Shown piece after piece: positions 48,947-61,155 of a stretch of 64,000 bases of DNA (positions are counted from its first letter, which is position 1; each line of letters starts with the position of its first letter). The stretch spans positions 42,614,772 to 42,678,771 of the forward strand of contig CM055314.2 in the NCBI GenBank assembly GCA_029255685.2, given 5' to 3'. This DNA is from Silene conica. Lineage: Eukaryota > Streptophyta > Magnoliopsida > Caryophyllales > Caryophyllaceae. The position numbers and the translations under genes were made by a program. Under the pieces are notes generated by a model. The model saw only the letters and a program-made list of their open reading frames with translations, was not told the DNA's origin and did not search any database.

Positions 48947-51367
48947 TTACGCGGACTCAGTCGTAGAATCTGCTGTAACATTCTGTTTAGAACTTTTCCA
49001 GCTGACAGCAGCGCCATTAAGAGTAAAAACGAATCCAGACTGAGATTTCGAGTCATCTCGATCCGTTTGGAAGCTAGCATCTGCGTAACCCGTGGCGCAG
49101 AGCGTCGAGTCGCCTCCGTAAGTCACTCCCCAATCTTTAGTCCTCCGTAGGTACTTAAGAATGTTTTTCACGGCCATCCAGTGTTGTTCACCTGGATGAG
49201 CTTGGAATCGACTTGTCATACTCAATGCATATGCAACGTCAGGACGTGTGCATATCATGGCATACATGATCGATCCTATTGCCGAAGCATAAGGAATCCG
49301 ACTCATGCGCTCTTTCTCTTCCACTGACTTAGCTTCTTGAGTCTTGCTCAAGTGAAGCCCAGGAGTCATAGGAAGGAACCCCTTCTTGGAGTTCGTCATG
49401 CTGAATCTCTCCAGAATCTTCTCTATATAAGATTCCTGACTGAGAGACAACATCCGTCGTGATCTATCCCTGTAGATACGGATGCCCAAAATTCTTTGTG
49501 CCTCTCCTAGATCTTTCATCTGGAAATGGTTTTTCAACCATGCTTTAACCGAAGATAAGAGAGGTATGTCATTCCCAATCAAGAGTATGTCATCGACATA
49601 CAGTACTAGGAATACAATCTTACTCCCACTCGACTTGATATAGAGACATGGTTCCTCGACTGATCAAATGAACCCATTCTCTTTTATCACTTGGTCGAAG
49701 CGATGATTCCAACTCCGCGGATGCTTGCTTAAGTCCATAGATGGAACGCTTAAGCTTGCAAACTTTCTTAGGATGTGCTGGATCGATAAAACCCTCGGGT
49801 TGTACCATGTACAACTCTTCCTCCAAATAACCGTTTAAGAAGGCGGTTTTAACGTCCATTTGCCATATTTCATAGTCATGAAATGCGGCGATCGCTAAGA
49901 TAATCCGAATGGAACGTAGCATGACTACGGGTGCAAAGATCTCATCGTAGTGCAAGCCTGACACTTGGGTGAAACCTTTAGCAACTAGTCTAGCCTTATG
50001 GATATCTTGTTGTCCTTCCACGGCATGCTTTATCTTGTAAAGCCATTTGCATTGAAGGGGACGTACCTTTGCAGGTAGGTCCACAAGATCCCACACGTTG
50101 TTCTCATACATGGAGTCCATCTCGGATTGCATGGCTTCTAGCCATAGCTTTGAGTCAGAACTGGTCATGGCACCTGTATAGGTTGTGGGTTCATTACCCT
50201 CTAGGAGTAAGACGTCATCTGTATCGTGTTCCTCGACCATACCAATGTATCTGTCCGGTGGAATAGAGACTCTTCCTGACCTCCTAGGTTCCTCAGGGAT
50301 ATCTACCGCAGCCTCGGTTGAAGGTACTGTTTCCTCCAATGGTTGCTCGGTAGTTGGTTCTTGAACCTCCGATAACTCGAAGGTTCTATTACTCGACTTG
50401 TTCTCGAGAAATTCTTTCTCTAAGAACGTCGCACTAGCCGCAACAAAAACACGTTGTTCGGTAGGCGAGTAGAAGTAATGACCAAAAGTTCCCTTTGGAT
50501 AGCCTATAAAGTATGTCTTGACCGATCGCGGGCCGAGCTTATCCTCGTGTCTCCACTTGACATAAGCCTCGCAGCCCCAAACCCGAATAAAGGACAAGTT
50601 AGGGACCGTTCCCTTCCATAACTCGAATGGAGTCTTGTCAACAGCTTTAGACGGACTTCGGTTAAGTATTAGAGCGGCCGACAAAAGAGCATAGCCCCAC
50701 AATGAATCAGGCACAACGGTGTGACTCATCATGGATCGAACCATATCAAGTAAAGTTCGATTTCTCCGTTCGGACACACCATTTAATTGTGGTGTTCCAG
50801 GTGGAGTCAACTGTAGCACGATCCCACAGTCTTTAAGGTGTTGATCAAACTCGTGTGAAAGATACTCACCACCACGATCTGAACGTAGTGCTTTAATCTT
50901 TCTACCCAGCTGGTTCTGTACCCGATTCTGGTATTCTTTGAACTTGTCAAAGGATTCACTTTTATGTTTCATTAAGTAGACATAGCCATATCTACTCAAA
51001 TCATCCGTGAAAGTGATGAAATACCTATAGCCTTCTCGTGCGTTGATCGACATAGGGCCACATACGTCCGTATGTATGAGTCCTAATAGGTCGGCAGCGC
51101 GCATTCCAACACCTTTGAAGGAAATACGAGTCATTTTGCCAATGAGACATGATTCACACGTGCCGTATGATTCGAAATCAAAGGGCGATATAGCTCCATT
51201 CTGTATGAGCTGTTTTACGCGTTTCTCATTTATGTGTCCCATACGACAATGCCATAGGTAAGTTTGATCTTTGTCACCTACCTTTAATTTCTTATTATTC
51301 ACATGTAATATTTCGGTGGTTTGATCTAAAACATAAATTCCATTCATTGAAACTGCCTTGCCATAAA
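48947..51367 (-). pseudogene. Element D pol region (integrase, RT, RNase H)
   Basis: Minus-strand reading begins with the integrase zinc finger (LWHCRMGHINEKRV, CESCLIGKM), then the core (HTDVCGPMS, FTDDLSRYGYVYLM, GTPQLNGVSERRNRT), RT (KWLYKIKHAVEG, ARLVAKGFTQ, WQMDVKTAFLNG) and RNase H (GSIMYAMICTRPDVAYALSM, GYADASFQTD, SWKSSKQNVTADSTTESA). The integrase before RT order marks Ty1/copia. The region is largely open but broken at few points. Confidence 0.9.
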
Positions 51368-52645
51368 TCATATTGTGTAAGGAGAAATACAGCTATTATT
51401 CTCTATTACAAATGAAAAACCAAGTTTGTCAAGTGCAGAAACTGAAATAATGTTTTTGGATAAACTAGGAACATAATAACAGTTATATAAAAATAACTCG
51501 AATCCACTTGGAAGTTGGATTACGTATGTTCCCTTCGAGACTGCAGCCACACGTGCTCCATTCCCGACACGCAGGTCCACCTCACCCTTGATTAGGGGTT
51601 CTTGGTTTCGGAGGCCCTGCACATGATTACATAGATGAGAACCACAACCAGTATCAAGTACCCAAGTTCCGCAACTTGCATGGTTAATCTCAATCATGTG
51701 AATAAAAGAAAAAGAAGACATACCAACAGGAGTAACACGACCTGCTTTAATGTCCTCGCGATACACGGGGCAGGAGCGCCTCCAATGCCCAGTCTTGTGG
51801 CAATGGTGACATTCCATGCTTGTATCCTTGCTCTTTGTTTTGCCTTGTGAGTTACTCGACTCACCAGGCCCACTCTTAGCAAATCCTGGTTTCTTGAACC
51901 TGGGCCTACCTACCGCTAGGTCGCCCTGAGCTTTAGCCTTCCCTTTACCTTTTCCCTTACTTGAGATCATGAGAACATCCTGCTTTAGACTCCCACTCAA
52001 CTTTAGATCCTTCTCAGTCTGTACGAGAAGGGAGTGGAGCTCATGGGGAGTCTTCTTCATGTCGTTCATGTAGTAGTTGGCCCTAAAGAGGGCGAACCCA
52101 TCATGAAGCGAATGAAGCATGCGATCAACGTTGATGTTCTCACTGATCTTGCAGTTTAGGGTCTCCAGTTTCTCGATATTCTCAATCATGTTGAGAATAT
52201 GTGGGCTAACAGCTTGGCCCTTCTGGAGTTTCGCCTCAAAGAAGCGACAGGTATGCTCATAAGAAACGATTCTCGGAGCCTTGGAGAATTCGTTAGTGAG
52301 CGTGGTGAAAATCTTGTTTGCACCATGGGTTATGAAGCATCTTTGCAAATTGGATTCCATTGCATAGATGAGTACGTTCTTTATCGCACCCGCTTCCATA
52401 ACGAACTCGCTATGAGCGCGAATTTCGTTGGCTCTAGCTCCAGTTCCTGGGTGTGGCGGAATGGGCTCAGTTAAGAACTTGAGCTTTCCGTCAGCAATGG
52501 CAGCATTCCGTAGTGCTGCCTCCCAGTCATAGAAGTTTGACCCATCATTCCTCAGTCTAGTTGACTGATTCATGGAGTCCATGAAGGCTTTTAGCCAGGA
52601 TTCACGTGCTAGCTTGGCACTTGGCATTGGGTCTTCACCAGCCAT
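51368..52645 (-). pseudogene. Element D gag-protease region
   Basis: About 425 codons read from 52645. The capsid part contains SWLKAFMDSMN, LRNDGSNFYDWEAALRNA and CRFFEAKLQKGQAVSPHIL. A Lys/Gly-rich linker and CCHC knuckle CHHCHKTGHWRRSCP follow near residue 290. The protease loop WVLDTGCGSHLC lies near residue 340. This is one long open frame, the longest uninterrupted copia frame in the window, but the element as a whole is broken. Confidence 0.9.
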
Positions 52646-54343
52646 TTTAGTTTTACAGCAGTTTTAATGAACGTGTTCTACACTGAAAAGAAGATAAAAC
52701 AAAACCATATAAGCAACTTATTGTTGTGATTTAAGTCTATATTAAATTGAATTTAAACTCGTAGACTTATGCATTTATATAATTGATCTCCCTCAAGAAT
52801 TATATAAACGATCCCAAGACTCAATTTCCGTATATTGATAAGCCCACAGTTTGGCTAATTCCAATCGTTGGAACTCTTGGTCGATAGATTTCCGTAAATC
52901 CTATCTATTAGTCCATCTCAGTCACTGGAATATTATCGAGTGACCATGATGTTGAGATAAAATAAATCATCTGTTCCCACTTACCCGACGTAGAAGGGGT
53001 CATATTATGCCTACCGACGAAGAAGGGATTCATGGGAGGCTGATTTATAAAGACTAATCTCAATTTTTGGTTATACGAGTAAGACCCCATCAACTCTTAT
53101 TTATCCATATTTAAGTGAACTAAAAACTAGCATTTGCGTGAATGAATTAAATAAAGTGATTGCTTTGCAATTGACATGTGACATCTGTATTGTCACAGAA
53201 AACTAACGCGTGACCTCTACATGAGTCAGTTTTCAGGCATGATATAGGTGGTTTGGTTTTTAGGCGGAATATGATGCAAGCTATTATCGATGAAAGCGTA
53301 AAGATAAATGCAATAAACGTAAATAAAAGTCCTAGTGTGGCCTATCCTACCAAAACAAACATAAAACAACTTGGAATCCACTGTTGGACCCTAGAAGCTT
53401 GTCTTGATGTTCCATCTTGGTCCTTGCAGCGGGAGTGAGCATCCGACCTCCGTCTTGTCTTTGGTCTTTACAAAATTACTAATTTAAATTACAAAACTAG
53501 TCCTAGATACATTCTAATTTAAATACAAAAGTAATTACATGGCAAAAACCCAAAACGGAGATTCAAGATCTCAAAATTACAAGCAAGATCGTGTCCCTTC
53601 ATTACGGTGACACAATCTTCTAAGGCCACACTAAGTTACAACCGTTTGCAAAAATTAAATACGTTATTGAAAGCATTCAAGGCATTCACAAGACGATAAA
53701 TAAAATGCATCAACTAAAAACAATTTATACATGACATAATACTGTTATTATGATTAATAAATTTATACCAAACCACCTTTTAAGATTAAAATTAAGTGAC
53801 TATACCGTTTTAATCACCAATTTTAACAAACATATAATCCATTATTTTAAACTGTTTTAAAACAATATGTATCAAGCGAGGGTGAACCGTTTCACTAAAT
53901 AATACACTATTTCCGTATATAGTATATTATTTTAAGCCATGTGAAAATAAAACATGTTATTTTCGTAAAATAAAAAAAAACGATTCTGTTACAGGGGTGG
54001 TCTACCGACCGGAAAAAACAGGTCGACCGACCACCTGACGAAAAAAAAAAAAAAATTTTTTTTTTTTTAATTTTTTTTTTTTTTAATTTTTTTTTTTTTT
54101 AAAGCAGAATGGTCGACCGACCCGAAAAAACAGGTCGACCGACCACAAAACACGAAACCGAGTTTCTGAACACGATTTCTCACAAAGGAAACTGTTTTGA
54201 AAAAAAAAACAGAAAACTCACACAGGGGCGGTCGACCGACCGCTATAACTGGTCGACCGACCGACACGGCGGCAGAAACGAGATTTTTCAAAAACTTTTA
54301 AATAAACTTATGAAAAACACAAAAGTAAAATTTTCATGGCCTG
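52646..54343 (-). other. Element D untranslated leader
   Basis: 1.7 kb without a frame. It contains homopolymer A/T runs (54038-54102) and repeated GGTCGACCGACC words near the primer site. The CCCTAGAAGCTTGTCTTGATG area near 53388 is the counterpart of leader blocks in G and H. Confidence 0.65.
53999..54262. repeat. Paired GGTCGACCGACC repeats in the D leader
   Basis: Three pairs of (G)GTCGACCGACC-like words at about 54001-54032, 54111-54144 and 54230-54262, the two words of each pair 10-12 bp apart. Poly-A/T tracts lie between the first two pairs. Confidence 0.8.
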
Positions 54344-54357
54344 GCTCTGATACCACT
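54344..54357 (-). other. Element D primer binding site (tRNA-Met type)
   Basis: Reverse complement reads AGTGGTATCAGAGC, next to the LTR terminus at 54358. Confidence 0.88.
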
Positions 54358-55431
54358 TGTGGGGAATAAAGCATGTATTCACCCTAAACTTGCAGGATTA
54401 TAATGAAAAATACAGTTGTGTTTATAGTCATAAGATTAAAAAGGATAAGAAAAAGAATTCAACCTTTGGTCCTTTGTGCTTATGGCCTAAGAACAGGAAT
54501 TAATGCAAATTCCCTCCTATAACTTGCACCCAAGACTTAGTTTGAGACGTGGCCGCGTGTGCTAGAAATCTTCTCCAATTGCCTTGCAATATAGGGAGAG
54601 CCCCTGAGGTTTTAGATGTGAGATCTGAGGTTTTGGGAGAAGAATGCTCTCAAACCCTAATTTTACCTTGAGATTTATTAAACAGTGCAACAAGAGTATT
54701 TGATATAAGGAGAAGGACTCTCCTTATATACTACACATGGCCGGCCGAAATTGATGTCGGGTAGGAGTGGGCTTTCCACTCTTACCTTATTCCAATGCGT
54801 GATTCGACCCATTTAGCTATAATTTATTCGCGGGTTTTATTTATAAATCGTAACATGTTATCAGTTATTAATAAAGTCGATATATTAATAATGGTCTGAT
54901 AAAATACGATATTGTATAATTACCTAAATTAATATAACTGTTTATATTAATTCGCGAATACAATATTTAATTAAATATAACCGTTTATATTTAATTTACG
55001 AATTAAACATGTAATCCGTATTAGCTAAAATTATTTAATCCGTATTAAATAATAATCTCAACATCTTATTGACTAATTTAATAGTCAATACCTCTGACTA
55101 ACTGTTTAGTCATATCCGGCATAAATGTGATTGTATTTTCATACCTTCACATCTCTCAAACGTGTCCTATAGGTGTGACGTATAGGGACCAGTTGATCAC
55201 CGCCATCCGTATGACAATAACGTCAAACTTATCTAGCAAGCCAACCGTTATTGATAAACGTGGATCAACTGGTAATAATACAGAAGTATGCCCTTGTGAT
55301 CCTTAAAGAGATTTAATAAGTCATTGTACTTAATTGTCAAGGACACCAGCCCCAACAATCTCCCACTTGTCCGTACAAGGGTATGTGCAATGACGTTATC
55401 ACACTACATGTGGAGGACACAATCTCCAACA
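54358..55431 (-). repeat. Element D right (5') LTR
   Basis: Near-identical partner of 46973-48029. It has about 17-20 extra bases after GCATGTA (TTCACCCTAAACTTGC...) that the left copy lacks. It also contains the inner tract-plus-start motif. Confidence 0.93.
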
Positions 55432-55436
55432 TATAT

Positions 55437-57543
55437 AATATGCAACAATTAAACGTCCGGGCAGGATTCCGTCAACACGTAGCTACAGAATTTGTCATGT
55501 TGTAACAGTCACTCTAGTTATCAAAACTTCAAGTGTTATCACGGATAATCATCACTTTGGAAAAAAAAAAAAATTTGAAACTTTGGAAACATTGAAGTGG
55601 TAATTTATGGCAATTTTTAAACACGAATCAAAGGAAAATTTTACGAGCTATAGACCGAAACAAGACTACGCGGGGACATTCTGACTGTTCTTTACTAAAA
55701 CATTGTTCTCATAAATTGTAGCTCATGAATTATGAAAATTTAACGATAAAAGTAAACGAATTCGCAAGTCTAGTACTTCCATAAATCACATGTCAACCAC
55801 GTATGAACTCAATATATTATGATCAAAGTTTAACATAGCAAATGTAATTCAGTTTGTGACATAACAATATACAGGATGGTGTTATAATTACTATTAGCTC
55901 AGTGAATTAGACAACGATATACCATAAATGTATGAAAGAACATTAACACGGTGCACATTGTTCAAATAATCACCATTACTTATAACACTTAGATTGCTAT
56001 ATCATGCTAAGAATTTTACCAGTCAAATTTCATTCTACCACTTGTCAAGACTCTTCTCTGATAAATATGATTTTTAACTTCACGTGCGATCATCACATCA
56101 TTATTTTGAGGTCATATCACTAGAAGTAAGAGCGTCGGTATAATAGAAACTATTTTATATAGGAATAAGCAAGGTTACGTTATCATATTGTAAAGTGCAT
56201 ATTCATATCATATGTCTACTGTTCATATTACTATCGTCATATCAGGATATCACATGGTCGCATCATATAATTCACAGTTGATTAAACTTTTGTATGGAAC
56301 TTACATAACTCACAGATTCACTAATTAAACATTATGCAGCAATTCACAAATCATAATTAATTATCCGCTTAGCTATCTTGCGAGCTATTATAGCTTTTAG
56401 AGAATATAATTAATTAACTAATCATAGGAGGAAGAAGCAAATGCATATCTCAAGGGAATCATTTATAACAGTTTACAACAATACGACAGAAAATTAGATA
56501 GCTTGCAAAAAGAACTATTAAATATCATCTCATTAGCATTTTTCGTGAATATTCTAGGCAATGGAGTTGAAATTATGCATAAACAATAAACATGTTCTAA
56601 ATGGGTTTCTTTAAAAAAACCTGGGTCATAACGGGACTGTGCCGTAACAATTTGACCACGGTCAACTAAAAGATTTATTTCTCTCAAATATAACTCGTAC
56701 AAACATGAAATCAAAAGCAGTAGAAAGCTAACTCCAAAGGTTATCATACATAAAATTTTCATACTTAAATATGGAACACATTTAAGATGACAGCCCATAT
56801 AAACAAGGTAATATTCTTGATGTTTATTAAAATTTTGGTCCCGTTACAATATCACATTACTACATCGTAACTCACCCATTCATTTTCCGGAACACGTTGA
56901 CGTGTCATTTGAAGCATATACATCACTTTATACCACATTAACATTCATTCCTCATTTCGACTAAGTTGTCATCTAAAACACAGTAAGGTTTTCGAAACTG
57001 AAAGTAGAATCAACCAGACAACTCAATGTTTATACATGTATATACAAATATAACACATAACTATATGTCATTCATGGTTTGGGGCAACATATTTCGCATA
57101 TCACTAGACATGGATTACTAATATATATAAGTTTGATAATTCGTATCCAAATACCCACAATATATTACGTAGTTACAATTATCATTTAAATGGCCAGATA
57201 ATCTCATGGACATCTCAAACACCAATCATACTATGACCACATCACCATATCTCACATATCCTTCTAATGCACGTCATAAATCACATATACTACTTACCTC
57301 ATTCTTTTCCTGCAAAAACGTTTGCACAAAATAACTGGGTCATTATATAGTCTACCCCACTCTTCAATTACTCTTACTGGGTTCCCGAGACAGAACCGAA
57401 AGGGCCCATGGTTTGGTGTGAGGGGGCCCCTAACTCATACCGTTCCTTTTTGGGGCTCCTATCAGTTTCATCTCGGGGTTCATTTTATTTTACTCTTCCT
57501 ACGCTCATTATTATTCATTTGGTTTAGGCCTGAGGATCGTTCG
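55437..57543 (-). other. Element C interior, last part: no genes
   Basis: AT-rich, colinear with element A at about 4130-5350 and 7710-8084. The GCATATCAC...GACATGGATTACTA area near 57096 matches A near 5055. No coding frame is supported. Confidence 0.65.
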
Positions 57544-57557
57544 CTCTGATACCACTT
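57544..57557 (-). other. Element C primer binding site (tRNA-Met type)
   Basis: Reverse complement reads AGTGGTATCAGAGC, followed by GAACGATCCTCAGG, identical to element A. Confidence 0.87.
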
Positions 57558-58473
57558 TGTAACACCCCCATTTATTTAAGGGCATGGACTAGGACTCCCC
57601 AGATAAATTAGGATGTTACCATCTCGGTTTCCCGAGGCAGTAGTTACGAAGGAAAGATAACAGTACTTTGATTATTAAAGTTAAACTAAGTAACAAGTTC
57701 TTACAACTGTTTCAAAATTGTCTTATAAAAAAAAGTACAACTCATGATAAAAGACTATAGTGATCTAGACTCTAATCTAGTCCGGATCCAAGCTCTCCCT
57801 TCCCTTAGCTCCCATTGTCTCAAACACCTGTCAATCTGCTCCCCAATAAATTGGTTCATCACAGGTGATCACGAATACACAGGGTCAACCACGAAGTTGA
57901 GTAGAGGAAAAATAAACAATTAAACATTGTTATAAATAGAAATTCAATCATCCCCACTCCGAATCACAAGACCCATTAACTCTGCACCGATCACAAGGCC
58001 CATTACTCCGCACCGATCACAAGGCCCATTAACTCCGCACCGATCACAAGGCCCATTAACTCTGCACCGATCACAAGGCCCATTAACTCCGCACCGATCA
58101 CAACGCCCATTAACTCCGCACCGATCACAACGCCCATCAAAACAATTATTAATTATAATAAAAGAAATACGAGGTATTACAGTCTTCCCTCCTTAAAATG
58201 AACTTCGTCCCGAAGTTCAACCCCGCACACGTATCACCGTACTCAAAACTCAGGCGTAAATCATACGCCAACACATTCCACATACTCAATATAAACTTGA
58301 AACATAATAACACTAATTCCCGTTCACAAGTCGCAACTTATAATCTAACAAGTACTTATAACAAATAATAATAACTTGCAATTGCTTAACAATAATATAT
58401 AATTATATGTCATTTTGATAAAAACATAAATAAAAACTCACTATTATGGACTATGAAAATACAAGGTATTATA
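57558..58473 (-). repeat. Element C right (5') LTR
   Basis: 916 bp from TGTAACACCCCC to AAGGTATTATA. It matches the left LTR once the insertions there are removed, with about 2% difference by eye. It includes the 27-bp minisatellite (57978-58140) and the edge extension 58182-58473. Confidence 0.9.
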
Positions 58474-61155
58474 CAAATAGACCTTATCCCCGGGGCTGCC
58501 CTCCCAAACAAACCCGCATACGGTTGTAATCCCGAAGAAGCAAAAGAGTTGCAAAGACAAGTGCAAGAACTAATGGATAGGGGTTATGTGCAAGAAAGCT
58601 TGAGTCCATGTGTCGTACCAGCCCTATTGGTACCTAAGAAGGAAGGAACGTGGAGGATGTGTATTGATAGTAGGGTCGGGAACAACATTACCATAAAATA
58701 TCGTTTTCCTATGCCAAGGTTAGACGCCATGCTAGATGAGTTATCGGGGTCCCAAGTATTCTCGAAACTGGACTTAAGAAGCGGGTACATCAAATGAGAA
58801 TAAGAGAAGGAGATGAGTGGAAGACAGCCTTTAAAACAAAACAAGGACTATACGAATGGTTGGTTATGCTGTTCGGGTTATGCAACGCTCCAAGCTCGTT
58901 TATGAGGCTAATGAATGAGGTACTACGTCCTTTCCTAAACAAATTTGTAGTAGTCTACCTTGATGATATATTGATCTATAGTCAAAATAAAGAAGAGCAC
59001 AAGGTTCACCTAAGGTTAGTATTTGAGATGCTAAGACAACAAAAACTATATGGGAAGATCGAGAAGTGTACTATCATGGTGCCTAGTGTTATATTCCTTG
59101 GGTACATTGTTGGGAAAGATGGAGTAAGCATGGATCCTTCCAAAATCGAGGCTATCAAAGCTTGGCCTACGCCAACGAACACCACCGAGGTACGTAGTTT
59201 CCACGGCCTAGCTTCGTTCTATAGGAGATTCATCCAAGGGTTTAGTTCTATCATGGCACAGCTTACCGAGTTAACAAAAAAAGGAGAGTATAGGTGGAAT
59301 CCTCACGCCCAAAGAGCATTTGAAGAAGTTAAGGAAAAACTATGTTCAAATCCCCGTTCTAGCCTTATCGGATTTCAATAAGTTGTTTGAAGTCGAATGT
59401 GATATAAGTGGGGTCGGAATTGGCGCGGTTTTGGTACAAGAGAAGAGACCCATAGCCTATTTTAGTGAAAAATTGAATGGAGCAAGATTGAATTATTCTA
59501 CCTACGATAAAGAGTTCTATGCGATAGTAAGGGCTTTGGATCATTGGACTCATTACTTACGTCCTAAACCGTTCATCTTACACTCGGATCATGAAGCTTT
59601 GAAACATATACATGGTCAACAAAAATTGAATCCAAGACATGCCAAATGGGTTGAGTTCCTTCAATCTTTTACCTTCTCTTCGAAATACAATACCGGAAGT
59701 TCAAATGTAGTAGCCGATGCTTTGTCCCGAAGATATTCATTACTAATTGAGCTCGACGCTAGGATCCTTGGGTTTGAACACATCAAGGGGCTGTATAAAG
59801 ATGATCCCGATTTTGCTAAAGAAATCATTGAACCGACGGGAGTATACTCGGTCCAAGATGGTTATCTCTTCAAGGGGAATCGATTATGCATTCCGAATGG
59901 GTCAATCCGAGAGTTGTTAGTAAGGGAAGCTCACGGTGGAGCTATTGTCGGACACTTTGGAATCCATAAGACCGATGAAATGTTGAGCGAACACTTCTAT
60001 TGGCCGAGAATGGTTAAAGATGTTCAAGATGTTATCTCTAAATGTGTCATATGCCAAAGATCGAAGAGCACTTTTACCAAGGGATTATACACACCTCTAC
60101 CCGTGCCCGTTCAACCATGGAATGAGGTAAGTATGGATTTTATTTTAGGGTTACCAAGGACACAACGAGGGAAAGACTCGATCATGGTAGTTGTAGATCG
60201 TTTCTCAAAGATGGCTCGTTTTATTCCGGGGCATAAAACTGTTGATGCATCCAAAGTGGCTGACCTTTATTATCGGGAGGTTGTGTGGTTACATGGAATT
60301 CCACTTACTATTGTATCGGATCGGGATGTGAAATTTCTGAGTTACTTTTGGAAGACGTGATGGAAGTTAGTAGGTACTAAACTTTTATTTAGCACCTCTC
60401 ATCATCCACAAATGGATGGACAAACCGAAGTAACCAATAGAACCCTAAGCAGTTTGTTAAGGGGATTAGTAAGCAAGAGTACTAAGGATTGGGATATCAA
60501 GCTAGCCCATGCCGAGTTCGCCTACAATCGAACTCCATCCGCCACCACGGGCAAGGCTCCGTTCGAAATAGTGTATGGAGTTAACCCATATCTACCCATT
60601 GATCTCGTGCCTACACCAAAGAAAGAGGTAATAAATTTCGAAGCCAAAGAGAGACAAGCGGCTTTCATGAAGATGTGTGAGCAAATCCGAGGGAAAATTG
60701 AGAAGGCTAATGCAAAGTATCGAGATAAAGCCAATAAACATCGAAAACAACCTATCTTTAAAGAAGGAGATCTTGTATGGTTACATCTTCGAAAGGAACG
60801 ATTTCCATCCAAGAGGAAGAACAAGTTGATGCCTCGGGCCGATGGACCATTCAAGATCTTAGAAAGCTACGGTCCTAATGCATACAAACTAGAGCTACCA
60901 AGTGAGTACGGTGGAGTAAGTGCTACCTTCAATGTGGGTGATCTATCTCCGTATTTAGATAATGCAGATTTGGAGGCCAATTCTCAAAAAGAAGGGGAGG
61001 ATGATGCGGGTGCATCTATGGACCAAGCACACGAGATTCTCCTTAGCAAAGATATCGGTCATTTAGCTTGGGGATTTACAATTGGTTCCACATCCGTCTT
61101 GAAGATAGCATGGGAGGGGACGGTCCTCCTTAGGGCGTCGTTCGTTTGTCTGTAG
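58474..61155 (+). pseudogene. Element F pol region (RT, RNase H, integrase), runs into 3' LTR
   Basis: RT motifs: [25 protein letters not shown] and [12 protein letters not shown] with the catalytic DD. RNase [19 protein letters not shown] and [11 protein letters not shown]. Integrase: zinc finger ([19 protein letters not shown]) and core ([19 protein letters not shown]). The C-terminal part, RADGPFKILESYGPNAYKLE, ends at DLSPYLDNADLEA, then crosses the polypurine tract into the LTR up to 61155. Such overlap with the 3' LTR is described for CRM chromoviruses. Broken at a few points. Confidence 0.88.
60986..61001 (+). other. Element F polypurine tract
   Basis: AAAAAGAAGGGGAGGA ends at the LTR start TGATGCGGG. 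Confidence 0.82.

Larger units (their letters stand above)
46973..55431 (-). mobile_element. Element D: Ty1/copia element, Angela/BARE-like, young
   Basis: LTRs at 46973-48029 and 54358-55431; TATAT at 46968-46972 and 55432-55436. On the minus strand: primer site, leader, gag, protease, integrase, RT, RNase H, then a 0.9-kb tail and a polypurine tract. Motifs (HTDVCGPMSI, GTPQLNGVSERRNRTLLDM, ARLVAKGFTQ) fit BARE-1/Angela. The LTRs differ by only about four substitutions by eye plus one short indel near the terminus, so this is the youngest large insertion. All parts are present, but a small number of breaks make it a fossil. Confidence 0.93.
32298..58473 (-). mobile_element. Element C: coding-free LTR element (LARD-like) with three insertions
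   Basis: LTRs at 32298-34953 (with a nested solo LTR) and 57558-58473 are flanked by CAAAT at 32293-32297 and 58474-58478. A primer site next to the right LTR and a polypurine tract next to the left LTR show minus-strand orientation. Without insertions it is about 5.5 kb. No retroviral domain is visible in its own sequence. Its interior and tract match element A. The LTR opens TGTAACACCCCC, but its U3 edge reads TATAATACC on the minus strand, an unusual terminus. It lies in the coding part of element F and holds the D-family solo LTR, E and D. Confidence 0.9.

Noticed and set aside
54067-54291. Frames over the poly-A/T and GGTCGACC repeats of the D leader
   Set aside because: Low complexity and absent start context; part of the leader.
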